The translations under genes and the position numbers were made by a program. Below, piece by piece: positions 12,345 to 24,271 of a stretch of DNA of 64,000 nucleotides (its first letter is position 1; every line of letters starts with the position of its first letter). A model generated the notes under the pieces. The model had not been told where the DNA came from. It searched no databases and saw only the letters and a program-made list of their open reading frames with translations. This DNA comes from Coprinellus micaceus (lineage: Eukaryota > Basidiomycota > Agaricomycetes > Agaricales > Psathyrellaceae): contig OX596342.1 in assembly GCA_951394405.1 (NCBI GenBank), forward strand, positions 372,001-436,000, written 5' to 3'.

Positions 12345-13571
12345 CTAATATAGCGTAGCACCAGAATCCACAGACCTATTTTGACGGTGAGGCGGTCGCT
12401 TCCCATTGCCCTCCCTCTTCATCCACTTTCTAACCCTCTCTTGCCACGCCCTATCCATCGGTTCGTCGTACCTCCGGAACGTGAGCCCGACTAGAACAAG
12501 GTATACGACGCCCAGACAGAGGATGGCGGTAATTGCGATGCGAGGGAGGACGTAATGGATCCCTTTATGGCGCACCGAGTCGTGGAAGGCGGCGTCCTCA
12601 ATGGGCATTGCGTCGGGGATCCATACGTACGACATGATACACGCCATGTAAATGATCATGGACCTGGATAGAAGGACGGCGATGAGAACCCTAGTCGTGT
12701 AGCAGGAGAGGGCAGAGGGGAGCCTACCATCCCAACCAAATCGCAGGCATCGCCAGCATGACCCACACGTTCCAAAACACCCAAAAGACTTGCTTAGGGA
12801 GTTCCTGCGGACGAGGTTAGGCCCTTAAGCCAAGAACATCGGAACATGTACCTACGCAAGTCCATTCAGCGGCCTTATAGGTCTTACGCATCATCCCGAA
12901 TCGAATGATGTAGATGCACCCGTACGTCAGGCTCATGAAGGCACAGACCGACGAAGTAAGGGCGCAATGACGCGTTATTGCACTTGACGAAGAATCCCCG
13001 ATCTGGAAAGGCAGGACGGCGCTGAGATTGGAGACCGTTAGTCCTCATCATTCTGCCTTATCGGTGAAGCGACTCACGAGAGTAGGAGGACAGAAATCAT
13101 GTTTAACGTCTTCCATTCCCTAATCAGCGAGTCCAAAAAGGTCTTCCAGGAATCTCGCAGGTTAATGTACGCCAACGGAGGAGGCATCCCCGCTTGCTTT
13201 GTGTCCGCCCACTCGCGCGACAGCATCCCCTGTTCGAGCATGAACATCTTCTTGTCAGAATCGCCCAAGCCCAAGTCCTGCTCCATCTCCATCTCCATCG
13301 CTTCCATTACCATCGCCTCGATGTCGTCCCTCCCCATATTGACATCTCGGAACAGCCTTTGAACTCGAGAGTGATACAGTGGGGGGATGCGAAGCAGGAC
13401 GATCCAGTACACCTCCCTTGGAAAGGTGTAGAGTGCCAACACGAAGCTGGAACGAGCCCACGTCGGTACCCAGTTGGGCGCTTGGAAGTCATCCCCGAGC
13501 GGTTTTGAGCCTCTTGAGCCGGTGGGAGACTCTGGCTCTGGGAGTTGCATGTCGATGGCGACGGCCAACAT
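12345..13571 (-). CDS. Multi-pass membrane protein, unknown function
   Basis: Exons 13571-13078, 13021-12856, 12804-12728 and 12663-12345 are in phase and give about 351 residues. An earlier in-frame ATG at 13712 would add 47 residues of unconvincing sequence, so the start is uncertain. Hydrophobic segments are visible: one around SSFVLALYTFPREVYWIVLL, one ending MISVLLL/SAVLPF, one around SVCAFMSLTYGCIYIIRF, a long pair around WVMLAMPAIWLGWSMIIYMA, and one at ITAILCLGVVYLVLVGLTF. Between helices 1 and 2 lies an acidic, Met/Glu-rich loop (MVMEAMEMEMEQDLGLGD). The tail is basic. This resembles a family seen in mushroom genomes without assigned function. A decayed paralogue lies at 5750-6608. 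Confidence 0.7.
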
Positions 13572-14080
13572 ATGCGAGCACCTCTTCTGCCTGCCTTGAG
13601 GTTCTGCGCCATGAGTCGATAGGTGCGCTTGCGATGTAAAGCTGGGGGTGCGTCGAGGGAGACCATAATCCGGAGGGTAGATTGGTTGGAGACACGATTG
13701 GGGGTTAAGCAAAGTGATAGCTGGGGTCGACGATGGGGAAGGAACGGGGGTGCATTCGCGTACATCCTGGTGTTTCGGAAAGACTCAATGCTAGACCATG
13801 ACGACAAGTCGGATACGACTGACCGGAAGCTCAATACTTGGGAGGGGAAACGAAGGTAGAGATTTAAGAGCTTCTAAACTGGACCTTTCTGCGTTCCACG
13901 AGCCAGGGCAAGTTTGACTATTCAACGCGCCAGCGTCCACAGAGCAGCAGCGACGTCTTCCTCCGCATGCGAATCCGTCTGGTGAGGCCATTGGAGAGCG
14001 AAGAAGACGTGGGGGCGAGTTTCAGAGATTGGTATAGCCTACATCTCTTCACGGGCGCCTAGATATTGGATTGCGGAAGA
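13572..14080. other. Upstream region of membrane-protein gene
   Basis: No supportable gene beyond a possible N-terminal extension of the minus-strand gene. Overlapping open frames in several phases look random. Confidence 0.4.
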
Positions 14081-14084
14081 AGGT

Positions 14085-14640
14085 ACTTCGGCGCCTCGTG
14101 TCGTGTCTCGGCTGAATCGTGCCCAGGCTCGGCCATGATCGACGCTGCTCTTGAATTAGCGCGCGATGCCAAGGTTGGAGATGCAGCCATTGGGTAACGT
14201 AGAGGGGCAGGGCACCGTCGTAGTTGGTGAGAGAGGGCGAACCGGGATCAGGCGCCTTCAGAATCACCAGAATCACCCCCACCGTTGCTAGCGAGTTCGA
14301 AGTTGGAACTCGCCTGAGCCCCCTTTTGGAGGGGCGGGTTCCAGAACGGGGAAGATGTATTCCTCCTTCGATCGCCCCTTGGCGGCTGGTATTGTCGCCA
14401 TGGAGCACATTCAATCGTGGGGGTACCACTGTCTCATGGTGCCCAAGTTTTGCATTGAATTAGGTGGCGAGGCGCTAGTGGAGTAAGACCTCATACCCAA
14501 CGTTCCCTTGGCCTCAAGTGAATTGTCGGCGAAGGTGGGGTGAGGCGGGTCGGTGGTAGGTCGAAGAACGGGGGCCGCGCTTCGTATAGTCGATGTGGTT
14601 CGCGAAGAAGCGCCCGCTGTGACATGTCACCGTCAAATTG
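14085..14640. repeat. Diverged dispersed repeat, copy 1
   Basis: Several collinear blocks match 24272-24860 in the same orientation. Examples are GCGCCTCGTGT followed by GTGTCTCGGCT near 14092, GCATTGAATTAGG near 14452, and the CGCGAAGAAGCGCC region near 14597. Unmatched stretches lie between. No long frame is shared, so this looks like an old non-coding repeat or dead element. It sits just downstream of the FunK1 gene A stop. Confidence 0.6.
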
Positions 14641-14876
14641 AAAGCGTGACGCTCAGACTTCAAAAATCCGAATGCATTATTGGGCGAGGGACAGCTCGAT
14701 AGGAACTTGAATATACATAAGTTAACGCTGAGCTACATGTCCGTGAAGGAAACGTGTGTATGCGGGACGAAAGTTGCGACTGGGGGTTACGCGTAGGCGG
14801 TAATTTAGTGGATATACGGAAGACACTACGAAGGAAATAGGACCAAGACTAAGGAATCAACCCAAGAAGCAACTAA

Positions 14877-17260
14877 TCAATCATTACCATCCAGGAAGCC
14901 AGAAATGCCGCATGTACGAGGGGTAACATTTATGGCAGCCATGAACGCCTTGAAGGTAAGCCTGCCTCCATAGGTCTCTTCATCAATCGGGGGATCGGCT
15001 GGTGCCCGGGGTAGGTAGTAGGCGTCTTGGGCAGACGTGAACAGGCTGCGGAGGGGCTCGATCCATTCCTGAATGAGGTCGACGAACTCGGCCTTGACGC
15101 CGTTGTAAATCCTTTGCACGGGGATGGGCCTCGTAGAGAAAATCTGGATTTTGCGCTCCGTGTTACTTTTGAGGTCGGTGGTCCAGGCCTCAAGTATCGG
15201 GTGAACCTTCTCGTCGCGCGTTTTGATTGCGAGGTTGTAGTGCATGGCGGCCCAAAGGAGGATGTAGAAGAAGGACTCGAGGTCGTGTCGGAGCCAATGG
15301 GGCGAGGTTTCACGTTCGAGGAGGTCGAGGGCCATGAAGGGGAATGTACCAGCACACTGGTCGGGTTCAGAGAGTGATTGGGCTTGGTCCCCAACAATTT
15401 TGGCCATATCCCAGTCGTTGAGAACGCCCTTCACCACGCCATCGCCAAATATACGAATCATGATATTGGTTTCGCTGAGATCGCAGTGAAGAACCTCCCC
15501 CATCTTCAACGCGAGATAGTGGCCTGCAATTAGACACCAGTAAACTAGACTGGGGGTAGACGGAGCGAAGAACCAGCTACGCACACTCCACGCAATCGAG
15601 CCACGCCTGCTTGAAGTTTTCGATCGATCCCGCCTCCCAAAGTTTACCGTAGAGCCCGCCCAGCATCCCCCGCTGAACTCTCTCCTCGTGATTGTCGGCT
15701 GTCAGGTTGAGCCCGAGCCCCAGCCAAGGAAGATGCAGATCTTCGGCTGTGAAACTGGTGGCGAAGATGAAGTCGGGGAGGTGGACATGGGATTCCGAGG
15801 GCAGCTTCTCCTTGAGTTGTTTGACGATACCAATCTCTGACGGCCGCTTCTTGGAAGCCCAGGTCAGCTTGTACGCCAGGGCCTCGCCAGACAAGGTTCC
15901 GTTCGACAGGAGAAGCTGGACCTTGTAAACTGCGCTTCCACGACTGATGAGCCCGTATGGTCGTCGAATAACTTCGCAGACCTTGAAGATCACTGGTGGC
16001 ACCGGTTGGGACGATACGGCGCAGTCGACGGAACTCGGGGAAGCGGGATACTCGAAGAAAGATCTTACGACGTCCTTGACTGGTAGCTCAGGTTGGTGAC
16101 TCGCCCCATCGGCGGTCGTCTGAGAAGTGAGCGCCGAGTAGCAGTGAAGCCGGGGTCAAATCCAGCGTGCATGCGATCACACTTGGCCATAGCGTAGAGA
16201 ACCAAGGCGAGACACTCAGGATTCTCGTCGAAGAAAAAGGGTATTGTGGAGGCCACGAGACACCTGTCGAAGTAACAGGCGGTGACCTTGAAGCCGTCGA
16301 AGGTCAATCCGGTGACCCAGTGCCTACTAGTGGAAGCAAGGGCCCGGGACGCGAACAATGGCAGATGAGAATGCTTGAGGGGAGGTATGTTGTCAATTAA
16401 GCGGGCCTTCTTGGGAGCTCGTCCATCGTCATCCCCAACATCTTTGATGGAGTCAAACGATCTCATGAGCACCGAAATCGAATCATTCCCCCGTCCATCG
16501 GTGGGTGGCTCGGGGCGCGAGGAAACTGTTTGTGCTGTCGTTCTCGTGACGGATTCCGAACGGTAAGTTATGCAAGGGTCAGGCTTGATTTCGATGATGT
16601 GTTTGGCAACGCCCCAGCCAGGCCCTGTCTCCTGTGACTGGGTTGACTTCCAGAGGTTGAATATAACACGGTTGCCGTCGTCGTCCCCGTCCCTATTCCT
16701 GCTGGTATTTGCGTCCCAAAACGCGTTAGCGATGAGCTCGCCCTGATCTCCCAGCTCGACTAGGACGGCTTGGAGTAGTGCGTCGGCCAAAGCAACAAAG
16801 TCACCCTGAGCCTTTCCATATCCAGAGCCCCCTTTATACGCCTTCGTCAAAACGTCCGAAGAAATGTGTTGAGACAGGACCTTGCGGCCCACCGCCTTGT
16901 CGAGACCCCAGACATGTTGGACGAAGTCGAGGAGCTGGATGTTGCTGTGCTGGCATTGCTCGATCTCCTTCTCTAAGCGTAAATGGATCGAGTTCACCAC
17001 AGGGGTTTCAGGTTGGTCCTGGCCCTCGTTGTCGCAGTTGTCGAGAACGTTCGCCACGGCCCTGCCTACGCATACCGTATGAAACGATGCCTACATTGAC
17101 GGCAGACGAACGAACCTGTTAACTTCGAGATACTGCTGAAGTAGTAAATGGAGCCCGACGAGAGTGTGCTGCACGAAGACAAACTAGAGGAACCATGGTC
17201 GCCGAGTGTGTGTGTGTGTGTGACGTTCCAAGGATGGAGGCTTTCATGGTTGTTCTTCAT
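14877..17260 (-). pseudogene. FunK1 kinase A, one frameshift
   Basis: Exons 17260-17116, 17065-15585 and 15523-14877; the last intron is at the usual FunK1 place, just before the catalytic loop. The start at 17260 is inferred from phase and from similarity to gene B's first exon. Order: short Ser-rich head, N-terminal FunK1 region (KHIIEIKPD kept, but the preceding Pro-Asp lost), KKARL basic patch, then kinase. Between about 16155 and 16075 the frame slips by one: HAGFDP is in one frame and VKDVVRSFFEYP in another. No splice sites rescue it. The catalytic loop reads HCDLSETN, with Arg of HRD replaced by Cys, and the DFG site is NDWDMAK. So it is either a recent pseudogene or a one-base assembly error. 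FunK1 kinases are a fungal Ser/Thr-kinase-like family; substrates unknown. Confidence 0.8.
17207..17222. repeat. (GT)n microsatellite inside exon 1 of FunK1 A
   Basis: A run of about eight GT dinucleotides. On the minus strand it codes for alternating Thr-His in the proposed first exon, so length change would shift the frame. Confidence 0.8.
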
Positions 17261-17423
17261 GACGTTATGACCGTTTAGGTTCAAGTTGGGGTGCCCCTGT
17301 CCGAGTTCGGCAACGCTTGGAATAGCCGGGAACGCCATCACGTGCACTTCCCAAACGGGAACGGTGTTGATTGTGGTCACCGCGTCGCCGGCGTTAAGTC
17401 CAACTTGAACCTGAACCACAACC
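17261..17423. promoter_or_regulatory. Bidirectional promoter between FunK1 A and B
   Basis: Only 163 bp separate the two outward start codons. A perfect 12-bp inverted repeat (GGTTCAAGTTGG at 17278-17289, CCAACTTGAACC at 17400-17411) sits 17 nt from the A start and 12 nt from the B start, so it is nearly symmetric. A shared factor site is inferred. Confidence 0.6.
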
Positions 17424-19727
17424 ATGGATCACGAATCCTGCTCCTCGTGCAGCTCGTGCTCCTCTGGGTCATATTCGAACTACAACTCAGCTTCGAGTGA
17501 AGCAACTAGTGAGTTCTGCGATATTGAGGCCCGTTGAGCGGTTCTTCACCGAGATCTAGGTTACGAGGAGACGCCACTGGCCCTGTTCCAGCAGCTGGAG
17601 AACGAGATCGGTAGCAACATTCACCTCGGAGTCGACCTATCTAAATTTGTGCAGGAGGTATGGGGTCTCGAGAAGGAGGTAGTCGACAAGGTCCTAGCAA
17701 TGGCAATGGCGCTGGAGGAGACAGAGGTGGAGAGGTACAGGGAAGGCGACAAGGACGACGATCTCCACAAGTTATTCCTGGACATATCCAGTCAGCTATT
17801 GAGAGATGCGTCGAAGGAGCTGGGAGATGAAGAGAATGGATCATTCACGGATACCTTCTGGGATCGCCTCCGCCAGAACCCCGCCGGCAAGTCTCGTCGA
17901 AGCGTGCCGGACCTCATTAATACCTGTAAGCCTCTTCCTCCCGATGGTGCCGCTCCGAGCCTGTCAACAGCGAAGAGCGTCTTCGAGCTCAAGCGCATCC
18001 CTCGAGAAAAGGAGAAACAGGAAGAGGAGGATGTGGAGGAAGTGGGCGAGGAGGATGAGGAAGATGATGAGGTGACGGGTGGTGGTGCAAGGGAGGAAGA
18101 GGACCGCGAGGAGTCGAAGACCACGGCAGGATCCAAGGACGACGCCGACGACCAGCCCTCACGGGACAGCGAGGCGTCGAAACGAACGACATCGACCCTT
18201 AAGCGCTCGTTCGACTCCGTGGAGGGTGCGGACGACGAAGAGGGAAGCTCAGCAAAGAAACAACGTTGCGACGACAACCTCGCACTCAACAACTCCCTCC
18301 TCCCTCTGTACGCTACCGAGGCCATGGCATCGAGCAGCCGGTACTACGTAGTCGGGCTAGTCGTCGATCGGTTCACGGTGACCGTGTGCTACTTCGACCG
18401 CTTCCTCGTCACCTGCGTAGCGTCCTTCTCTTTCGAGGAGGAGCCCTCGAAGCTCGCGCTCGCGCTCTACGCTATGAACCGCTGCGATCGCCTTCGTGCC
18501 GGATTCGATCCGCACCTTCGACCAACCGGCGACAAGGAGGAGGTTGAGGAGGCCCCCCTTGCCAAGGATGTCGTCGGCGCCATCTTCGAATACCCCGATA
18601 CACCTTACTCCTCCGCGATATCCCTCCGGGTCAGCGGAGTCATCCGGCGACCTGACGAGCTCATTGGTCGCGCAACGGCGGTTTACAAGGTCCAGCGTCG
18701 CCTCCCAGACGGCTCCTTCTCCGAGGAAGAATACGTCTACAAGCTCAGCTGGCCATCGAAGACTCGGCTCTCAGAGATCGAGGTCGTCGAAACGCTGAGG
18801 GAAAGGCTCCCTAAAGAGGCGCACGACCACCTTCCCGATTTCACTTTCACCCGAACGTTCACCGCTGAAGACCTCAACCTGCCTTGGCTTCGACTCGGCC
18901 TCGACCTCACCAAAGACAACCACAAGGAGCGGGTGCTCCGTGGTATGATGGGCAAGTTCTACCACAAGCTCTGGGAAGCGGGGTCCATTGAGAACTTCAA
19001 GCGAGCGTGGCTTGACTGTGTGGAATGTAAGTGCAGAGTCCTCCTTCGGGATTTTATCATGCTGACATCCTTCTCAGGTCTCTACCTCGCGCGGAAGCTG
19101 GGAAAAGTCCTCCATCGCGATCTCAGCGAGAGCAACCTCATGCTCCTCAAGTGTTTTGGGGACGAGGTCAAAGGCGTCCTCAACGATTGGGACATGGCCA
19201 AGTTCCTCGACCGAGAAGGCGACGACTCATCCACCGACGAACACCGCACGGGGACCCTGCCCTTCATGGCCTTCGACCTCGTCATTCCAAAGCCATCTCC
19301 CCATTGGTTCCGCCACGATCTCGAGTCCCTCTTTTGGATCCTGGTATGGGCGGCCCTCCACTACAACCTGAAGGAGGGAACGCGCGACGCCGTTACCCAC
19401 CCTTCCTTGAGGGACCTGACTACCACATTGGACGTCAACTGGAGGTTCAAAGCTGCCTTTTTCACATACAGCCCTCTCCCATTGAAGGAAATCCAGTTTG
19501 GAGTGAAACCAGAGTTTGCTGACCTCTTCGAGGAGTGGATCCTCCCTCTGCGCGACCTATTCGTAGATGGAATGACAATGAATAACCGACGCAAACGTGA
19601 GGATAAAGAGCGTGACGAAGTCACCTACAACGGGGTGGTGACGTTCACGACCTTCATGGAGACTATCAAGGTTACCCCGCGCACATGGGGTATTCCCAAC
19701 TTTCTGGCTGATGTGGATGATTTTTAA
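17424..19727 (+). CDS. FunK1-family protein kinase B, intact
   Basis: Exons 17424-17508, 17560-19026 and 19078-19727 give 733 residues. The second intron (51 nt) is open in frame, but GTAAGT..CTCAG and family alignment support splicing. Order: Cys/Ser-rich head (1-29); N-terminal domain with VPDL (D146) and FELK (E171, K173); very acidic tract; basic KKQR patch near the SFDSV motif; then VGLVVDRFTVTVCYFDRFLV, a strand-rich block of the family. The kinase has RATAVYKV (loop), VYKLSW (likely ATP Lys), HRDLSESN (HRD at 530-532) and NDWDMAK in place of DFG. All catalytic positions are present, so it should be active. Nuclear location is inferred from the basic patches. It shares a promoter with A and has an inverted dead copy, D. 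Confidence 0.88.
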
Positions 19728-20932
19728 CTCACATATTCCTGTACTTTTCTCCCCCATGTATACCTCCTTCCCCGGTTTATGCCATGATCGGTTCCTTAGG
19801 CTTTAGGATAACTGTACTAATAACACAGTTCTCCCTCGATAATTGACTCCTCCGAGTCGTGCGCCTCGTTTGGCTCAACCGCATTCCTTGCGAGCTCTTG
19901 CCAGCAATCTTCCCGCGCGTCGTGTTCCCCACTTCCCCTCCAGTCGAATTTCTCGGCCTCGGAGCATGCCATTCCTGAGTCAAATCTCAGGCACGGGGCT
20001 TCAAACGTCGATCTCCAAGTCTAGTATCCTAACCTTCGAGCACTCGCGATCACGCTGAACGCTATACACCAAAGAGCCCCCCGGATTTCTCATGGTCCCG
20101 AGCTTTCGAGACCTTCGCAGGGCTATTTCTCCTAATTTTGGCAGAGGACGATGGGGGTGTGGACCTTCGTATTACAAATTGCGCAACTCCGGCGCTGTGG
20201 GAACCACGTACACGAAGTTAAATGAACGCACCTTGTCTTTGTCCAGAGCTACAGTCACAAATGGACAAGATTGGGAAGCTCTACCTGATCCATGACAGGC
20301 ACGAGCCGATGGAGGAGAACAGGCCGCCAAGGAAGGCCGGTGTTCAGGCCGTTCAGGAATGGACCATGCCGGCTTAGACTCCCACCACCGCCACCGCCAC
20401 TGACTCCGTCTTTCCTCCCGTTCAATATCTATATCTATAAGACTCCAAGCACTATCCCCCCTTAACTCTCCAAATGACATGTCAAAGGGGATAAGGGGTC
20501 AAGAAGCGTCGAGCGATACATAGCTTAGGGAAAGAGCTATGGGATTGGCCATGCAAATAGTGTTTACAGTGGGGTAAACCATTGTGAGCGCTGGTTAAGT
20601 ATCCTTATCCCGTCCTCAACCCGTGCTCTCCTCTGTCGCGTTCTGAATGTTTTCACTCGGTAAGAAGGTACAACACTAGACTGCCATGCCATCCACTGCT
20701 AGGTTGCTTCATGAGAACCTCCTCGCTTCGCTATCCGCACCCTGAATATGCGCCGCGGACAAAAATGAAGATACCCTCCGTTACGCGATGTGCTGCTTGC
20801 GATGCATGCTCACACAGAAGGGTAGGAGTGGGGGAGTTCCTGGTCGTACTGATAAGAAGTGATTGCAGGATAGGAGGGGCAATATTGAAGGTTGGAAGCA
20901 CTCATATGATTGACACTGTTACATAGCTACGT
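19728..20932. other. Gene-free stretch between convergent kinases
   Basis: About 1.2 kb between the stops of B and C. Nothing recognised. A segment at 19990-20060 has weak tRNA-like features on the minus strand but does not fold acceptably. Confidence 0.4.
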
Positions 20933-23346
20933 CTAGAGGTCGAAGATTTCAGGGATAATGGCCCATTCCTTGGCATTTCCCTCTGTAAAACCCATGGCGC
21001 TCATGAAGGACTTGAAGGTAAAGCGATCGTTGAGGGTGTCGAACTTGTAGTCCCCAGGAATGATATGCTTCCTGACTTCGTAATCGTAGTCACTTTGAAC
21101 TTCTACAAGGTAGTTATAGAGTGACCGGATCCATTCCTTCTTGAGGGGCCTAAATTCAGGCTTGACTTCGTTGCAGATCTCCTCCATGACAATTCCGCCG
21201 CCTGCGCTCATCAAGGAGAGCTTGTGGTTCCAGTTCTTCCTCAAGCCTTGCGTCCACGGAACGAGGGTGCGATTAACCGTTGTGTCGCGCATTCCAGCCT
21301 TCAAGTTATAGTGAACCGCCGCCCAGATGAGGACGTAGAAGAAGGATTCGAGGTCGAAACGATAGAGATGGGGCAGGCCGGTCCGCGAGAGACGATGGAT
21401 TGCCAGAAATGGTGTAGAAGTCGTTCGATGGTGGGCAGCGGTCAACAAATCGTTCATCTCTGCAACAAATTTGGCCATGTCCCAATCATTCAGGATGCCG
21501 AGGACGGTGCCCAAGGAGAAATCGACCATGAGGTTGCTCTCGCTGATGTCGCGGTGCAACACCTTTCCCAATTTGTATGCGATGTAGTGGACTAACAGAT
21601 ATATCGATCAGCAGGATACTTTCAGGCCTACAGGAAGTTGACGCTTACTTTGAACGCAATCAGCGAAAGCTTTCTTAAAATTCTTAAGACTTCCCGCTTC
21701 CCAGAGCGGAGAATAGTGCCTGGACGCGATCCTACGTAGGACGCGGACTTGATGGTTCTCTTCGGTGAGGGGGAGGTCCATCCCAACCCATGGCATCCCC
21801 AAGTCCTCTGCGGAAGACGTTACTGAAAAGATGACGTCCGGGAGATGGGCGCGCGCCCGCTCTGGAACTCGTTTCTTAATCGCCCTGATGATGTCCGTCT
21901 CGGACTTGCGCTTGGCGATCACCCAGCTTTGCTTGAGAGCGATTGATTGATTTTCGTAGGTCCCGTCTGGAAGACGAAGGGCAACTTTGTAGACAGTGCT
22001 CCCTCGCCCAACGAGGTCGTCGGGTCGCCGGATGACTCCTTTGATACGCAGGACGACGGAGCCAGCCGTAGAAGGCGGCTCGGGCTGCGACGTATCCGCG
22101 CTCGGCCCCTCTGAGCTCGATGGCGAAGCAGGGTCGGATTTGCTGTCACAGGGTTCTTCAGAATCGCTGGCATCAGTGGCAGGGTCGCCTCCATCCTCGG
22201 GGACAAAGCCTTCCAACTCAAAGACGGCGACGGCAGAGGGAAACTCGAAATAGGACCCGATGACTTTCTTGGCCGGTCGAGCTTGATTTCCCTCCAGCAC
22301 CCCAGGGCTGGTACAGTCGGACGAAGGCAAAGTACGAAGGCACGGGTCGTGCCCGGCTCGGCGAGCGCTGCTGTCGTTCATGCCGTGCAGGACCAGAGCG
22401 AGCTTCCATGGTTCTTGCTTAAAGTCGAACGACGAGGCACGAATAACGTGGAAGCGATCCATGTAACAAACAGTGACCCTGAACTTGTCGAGCGTTAGGC
22501 CAATGATCCAGTAGCGGCTAGTCGCAGCCATGGTCTCCAACCCGTAGGCAGTCAACTGTAAGTACTTGTCGCTAAGCTCCTCTTTGTCGACACGCTTCTT
22601 TTTTTGGCTGGCTGCACAGCCTCCGTCGTGCTTGCGCTTCTGCCCGACCTTGGCTGCGTTCTCAGATTTGAAGGGACGTTGCTTCGGGTTGGCAGGCCCG
22701 GGAGTTTCGGGGTCGGGGGTGGGTTCCTCCTGCGCTATCAAAACATTCTTGAATTCAAGGATGAACTTGACAGCGGCCCACACATTTTCGCCCTTTGCCA
22801 ATGATTCGGCCTTCTCCCACAGAATAAGAATGTCGGGTTTGCGTTGGCGGCCGTCTTGCTTGAGGGTCTTGTTACCCTTGTAGTCCCAGAAGGCAGGGGT
22901 GGTGGCGTCATGCACTGAGGGATCGAGTAGCTTGATGGTCTCCTTGAGGAGGTAGGCCGCGAGTGTGTGGAAGGGTGCATGCATCGCATTCTCTGGCTTT
23001 GCGGTTTTGTATGCCCTCAAGGCCTTGTGAGGGAATGTGAACACGTTTTTCTTCAGTCGGCTTACTTGGCGAGCGGTAATACCCCAAGCGTGGAGGGCAA
23101 ATAATTCGAGATCGACGTTGGCATGTCGATAAGGGCCGATTTCTTTCTTCATGTGTCGCTTGACAGCGCTCATATCCCACTTGGGCTCGTCCTCGTCGAT
23201 GGTTGAGGGTCGATTCGATGCGAGCGACAGTAGCTTCTCTGTGGGTTTGATGGGGGTCGTCTTGAAAGACACCAGGCTCTCTATAACGATGTGTTAGTCT
23301 CTACTCCAAAGGTAAAGGAGATTGCGGTAGTACTAGGTTCAGCCAT
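20933..23346 (-). CDS. FunK1-family protein kinase C, intact
   Basis: Exons 23346-23334 (13 nt), 23280-21649 and 21591-20933 give 767 residues. The tiny first exon (MAEP plus one base) is inferred, because the long frame has no ATG at a sensible place and the splice phases agree. The N-terminal region keeps the full pattern RKPD (D154), ILEFK (E180, K182) and LQLTAY (Q246), like PD-(D/E)XK nucleases. Lys-rich patches (GQKRKHD, QKKKRV) suggest nuclear import. The kinase shows GRGSTVYKV, IALKQSW, HRDISESN (HRD at 561-563) and NDWDMAK. A long acidic Ser/Pro insert (roughly residues 345-405) precedes the kinase. It differs clearly from B, so it is a separate lineage. Substrate unknown. Confidence 0.86.
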
Positions 23347-23839
23347 TTTCACCGGTGGTATCCCCAGACTCGATGTGCCACACAAGTGTGTGGCTCGGAG
23401 ACCAGTGGGTAAGGTTCTGAAGGAAAACGTGTGGGAAGTGGCACACCTCCGATTTTATCTGGGATGGCCGTGTTTGTGGTTTGATGGAACTGATTCGTCC
23501 TGGATTGGCAAGTGCACCTGCCCCACATGGGAACAGCGCAGGTGCCATGCGGATCCCCCAAACATACCTTGAATCACGCGCACGTGATGCTCAGCTTGGT
23601 TCCCAGGTCGTATCATAGGACCGCTGGGTTTGCGAAATATATGGCAAAAGGACTTACAGGGACCAGACTCAGTGCATATGTTGGCGTGTAGGTCAGGGAG
23701 AATTGGAGCCTCATTTTATGAAGGAAGATATCAATAGATTATAATTACATGAGTCGCAGAGGAAGAAGAACCTCAGGCTTAGAATATACAGGGAGAAGAT
23801 GTACAATTCAAACAACAGTACAATGAACTGACGGAAGTG
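23347..23839. promoter_or_regulatory. Upstream region of FunK1 C
   Basis: No gene seen; presumed promoter and 5' UTR of the minus-strand kinase. Confidence 0.4.
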
Positions 23840-24250
23840 TCGTTGAGAAAGTTATGAATTCCGCAAGTGCGGAGAGGGGCGTTGATCATGGCGCTGAACT
23901 TCTTGAAGGTAAGCTTCCCGCCCCAGATATTAGCATTTGACACAGCGCTGAAGCCTGGGATCTGGTTGCCATGTATCCAGCAAAAGGTACCAGAGAGGAC
24001 CGTCCAGTCCTTGAGGGCACCAGCGAATTCGAATTCCACTGTGGCGGAGGTCTCCTCCACAAGATCGTAGCCGTGGCGGCGGCGGGGGCGGCCCCCCGCC
24101 CGCCCGCCGTATGTCAGAGAGAAGGCTTTGCCGCTCTGGTTGTCGCCCCCACTACCCCGATGGGGGTGCAAGGAGAAGAGGGAGTCTAGGTTGTGACGGA
24201 ACCAATGGAAGACGTGGTGCTTCTTGAGTTGGTCGTGATTTATGAGGAGG
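23840..24250 (-). pseudogene. FunK1 kinase scrap
   Basis: On the minus strand, HWFRHNLDSLF (compare PHWFRHDLESLF of B) is followed, after a degenerate Gly/Arg-rich stretch, by LTFKKFSAMINAPLRTCGI, which matches the C-terminal end of FunK1 A (LTFKAFMAAINVTPRTCGI). The catalytic loop and everything before it are absent. This is a remnant with a collapsed middle, not a gene. Confidence 0.65.
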
Positions 24251-24271
24251 GGGGCTTCAAGAGCTGCACTA

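Noticed and set aside
19990..20060. tRNA-like segment on the minus strand
   Set aside because: Contains TTTGAAGCC and ACTAGACTTGGA-type pieces but the T and acceptor stems do not pair.
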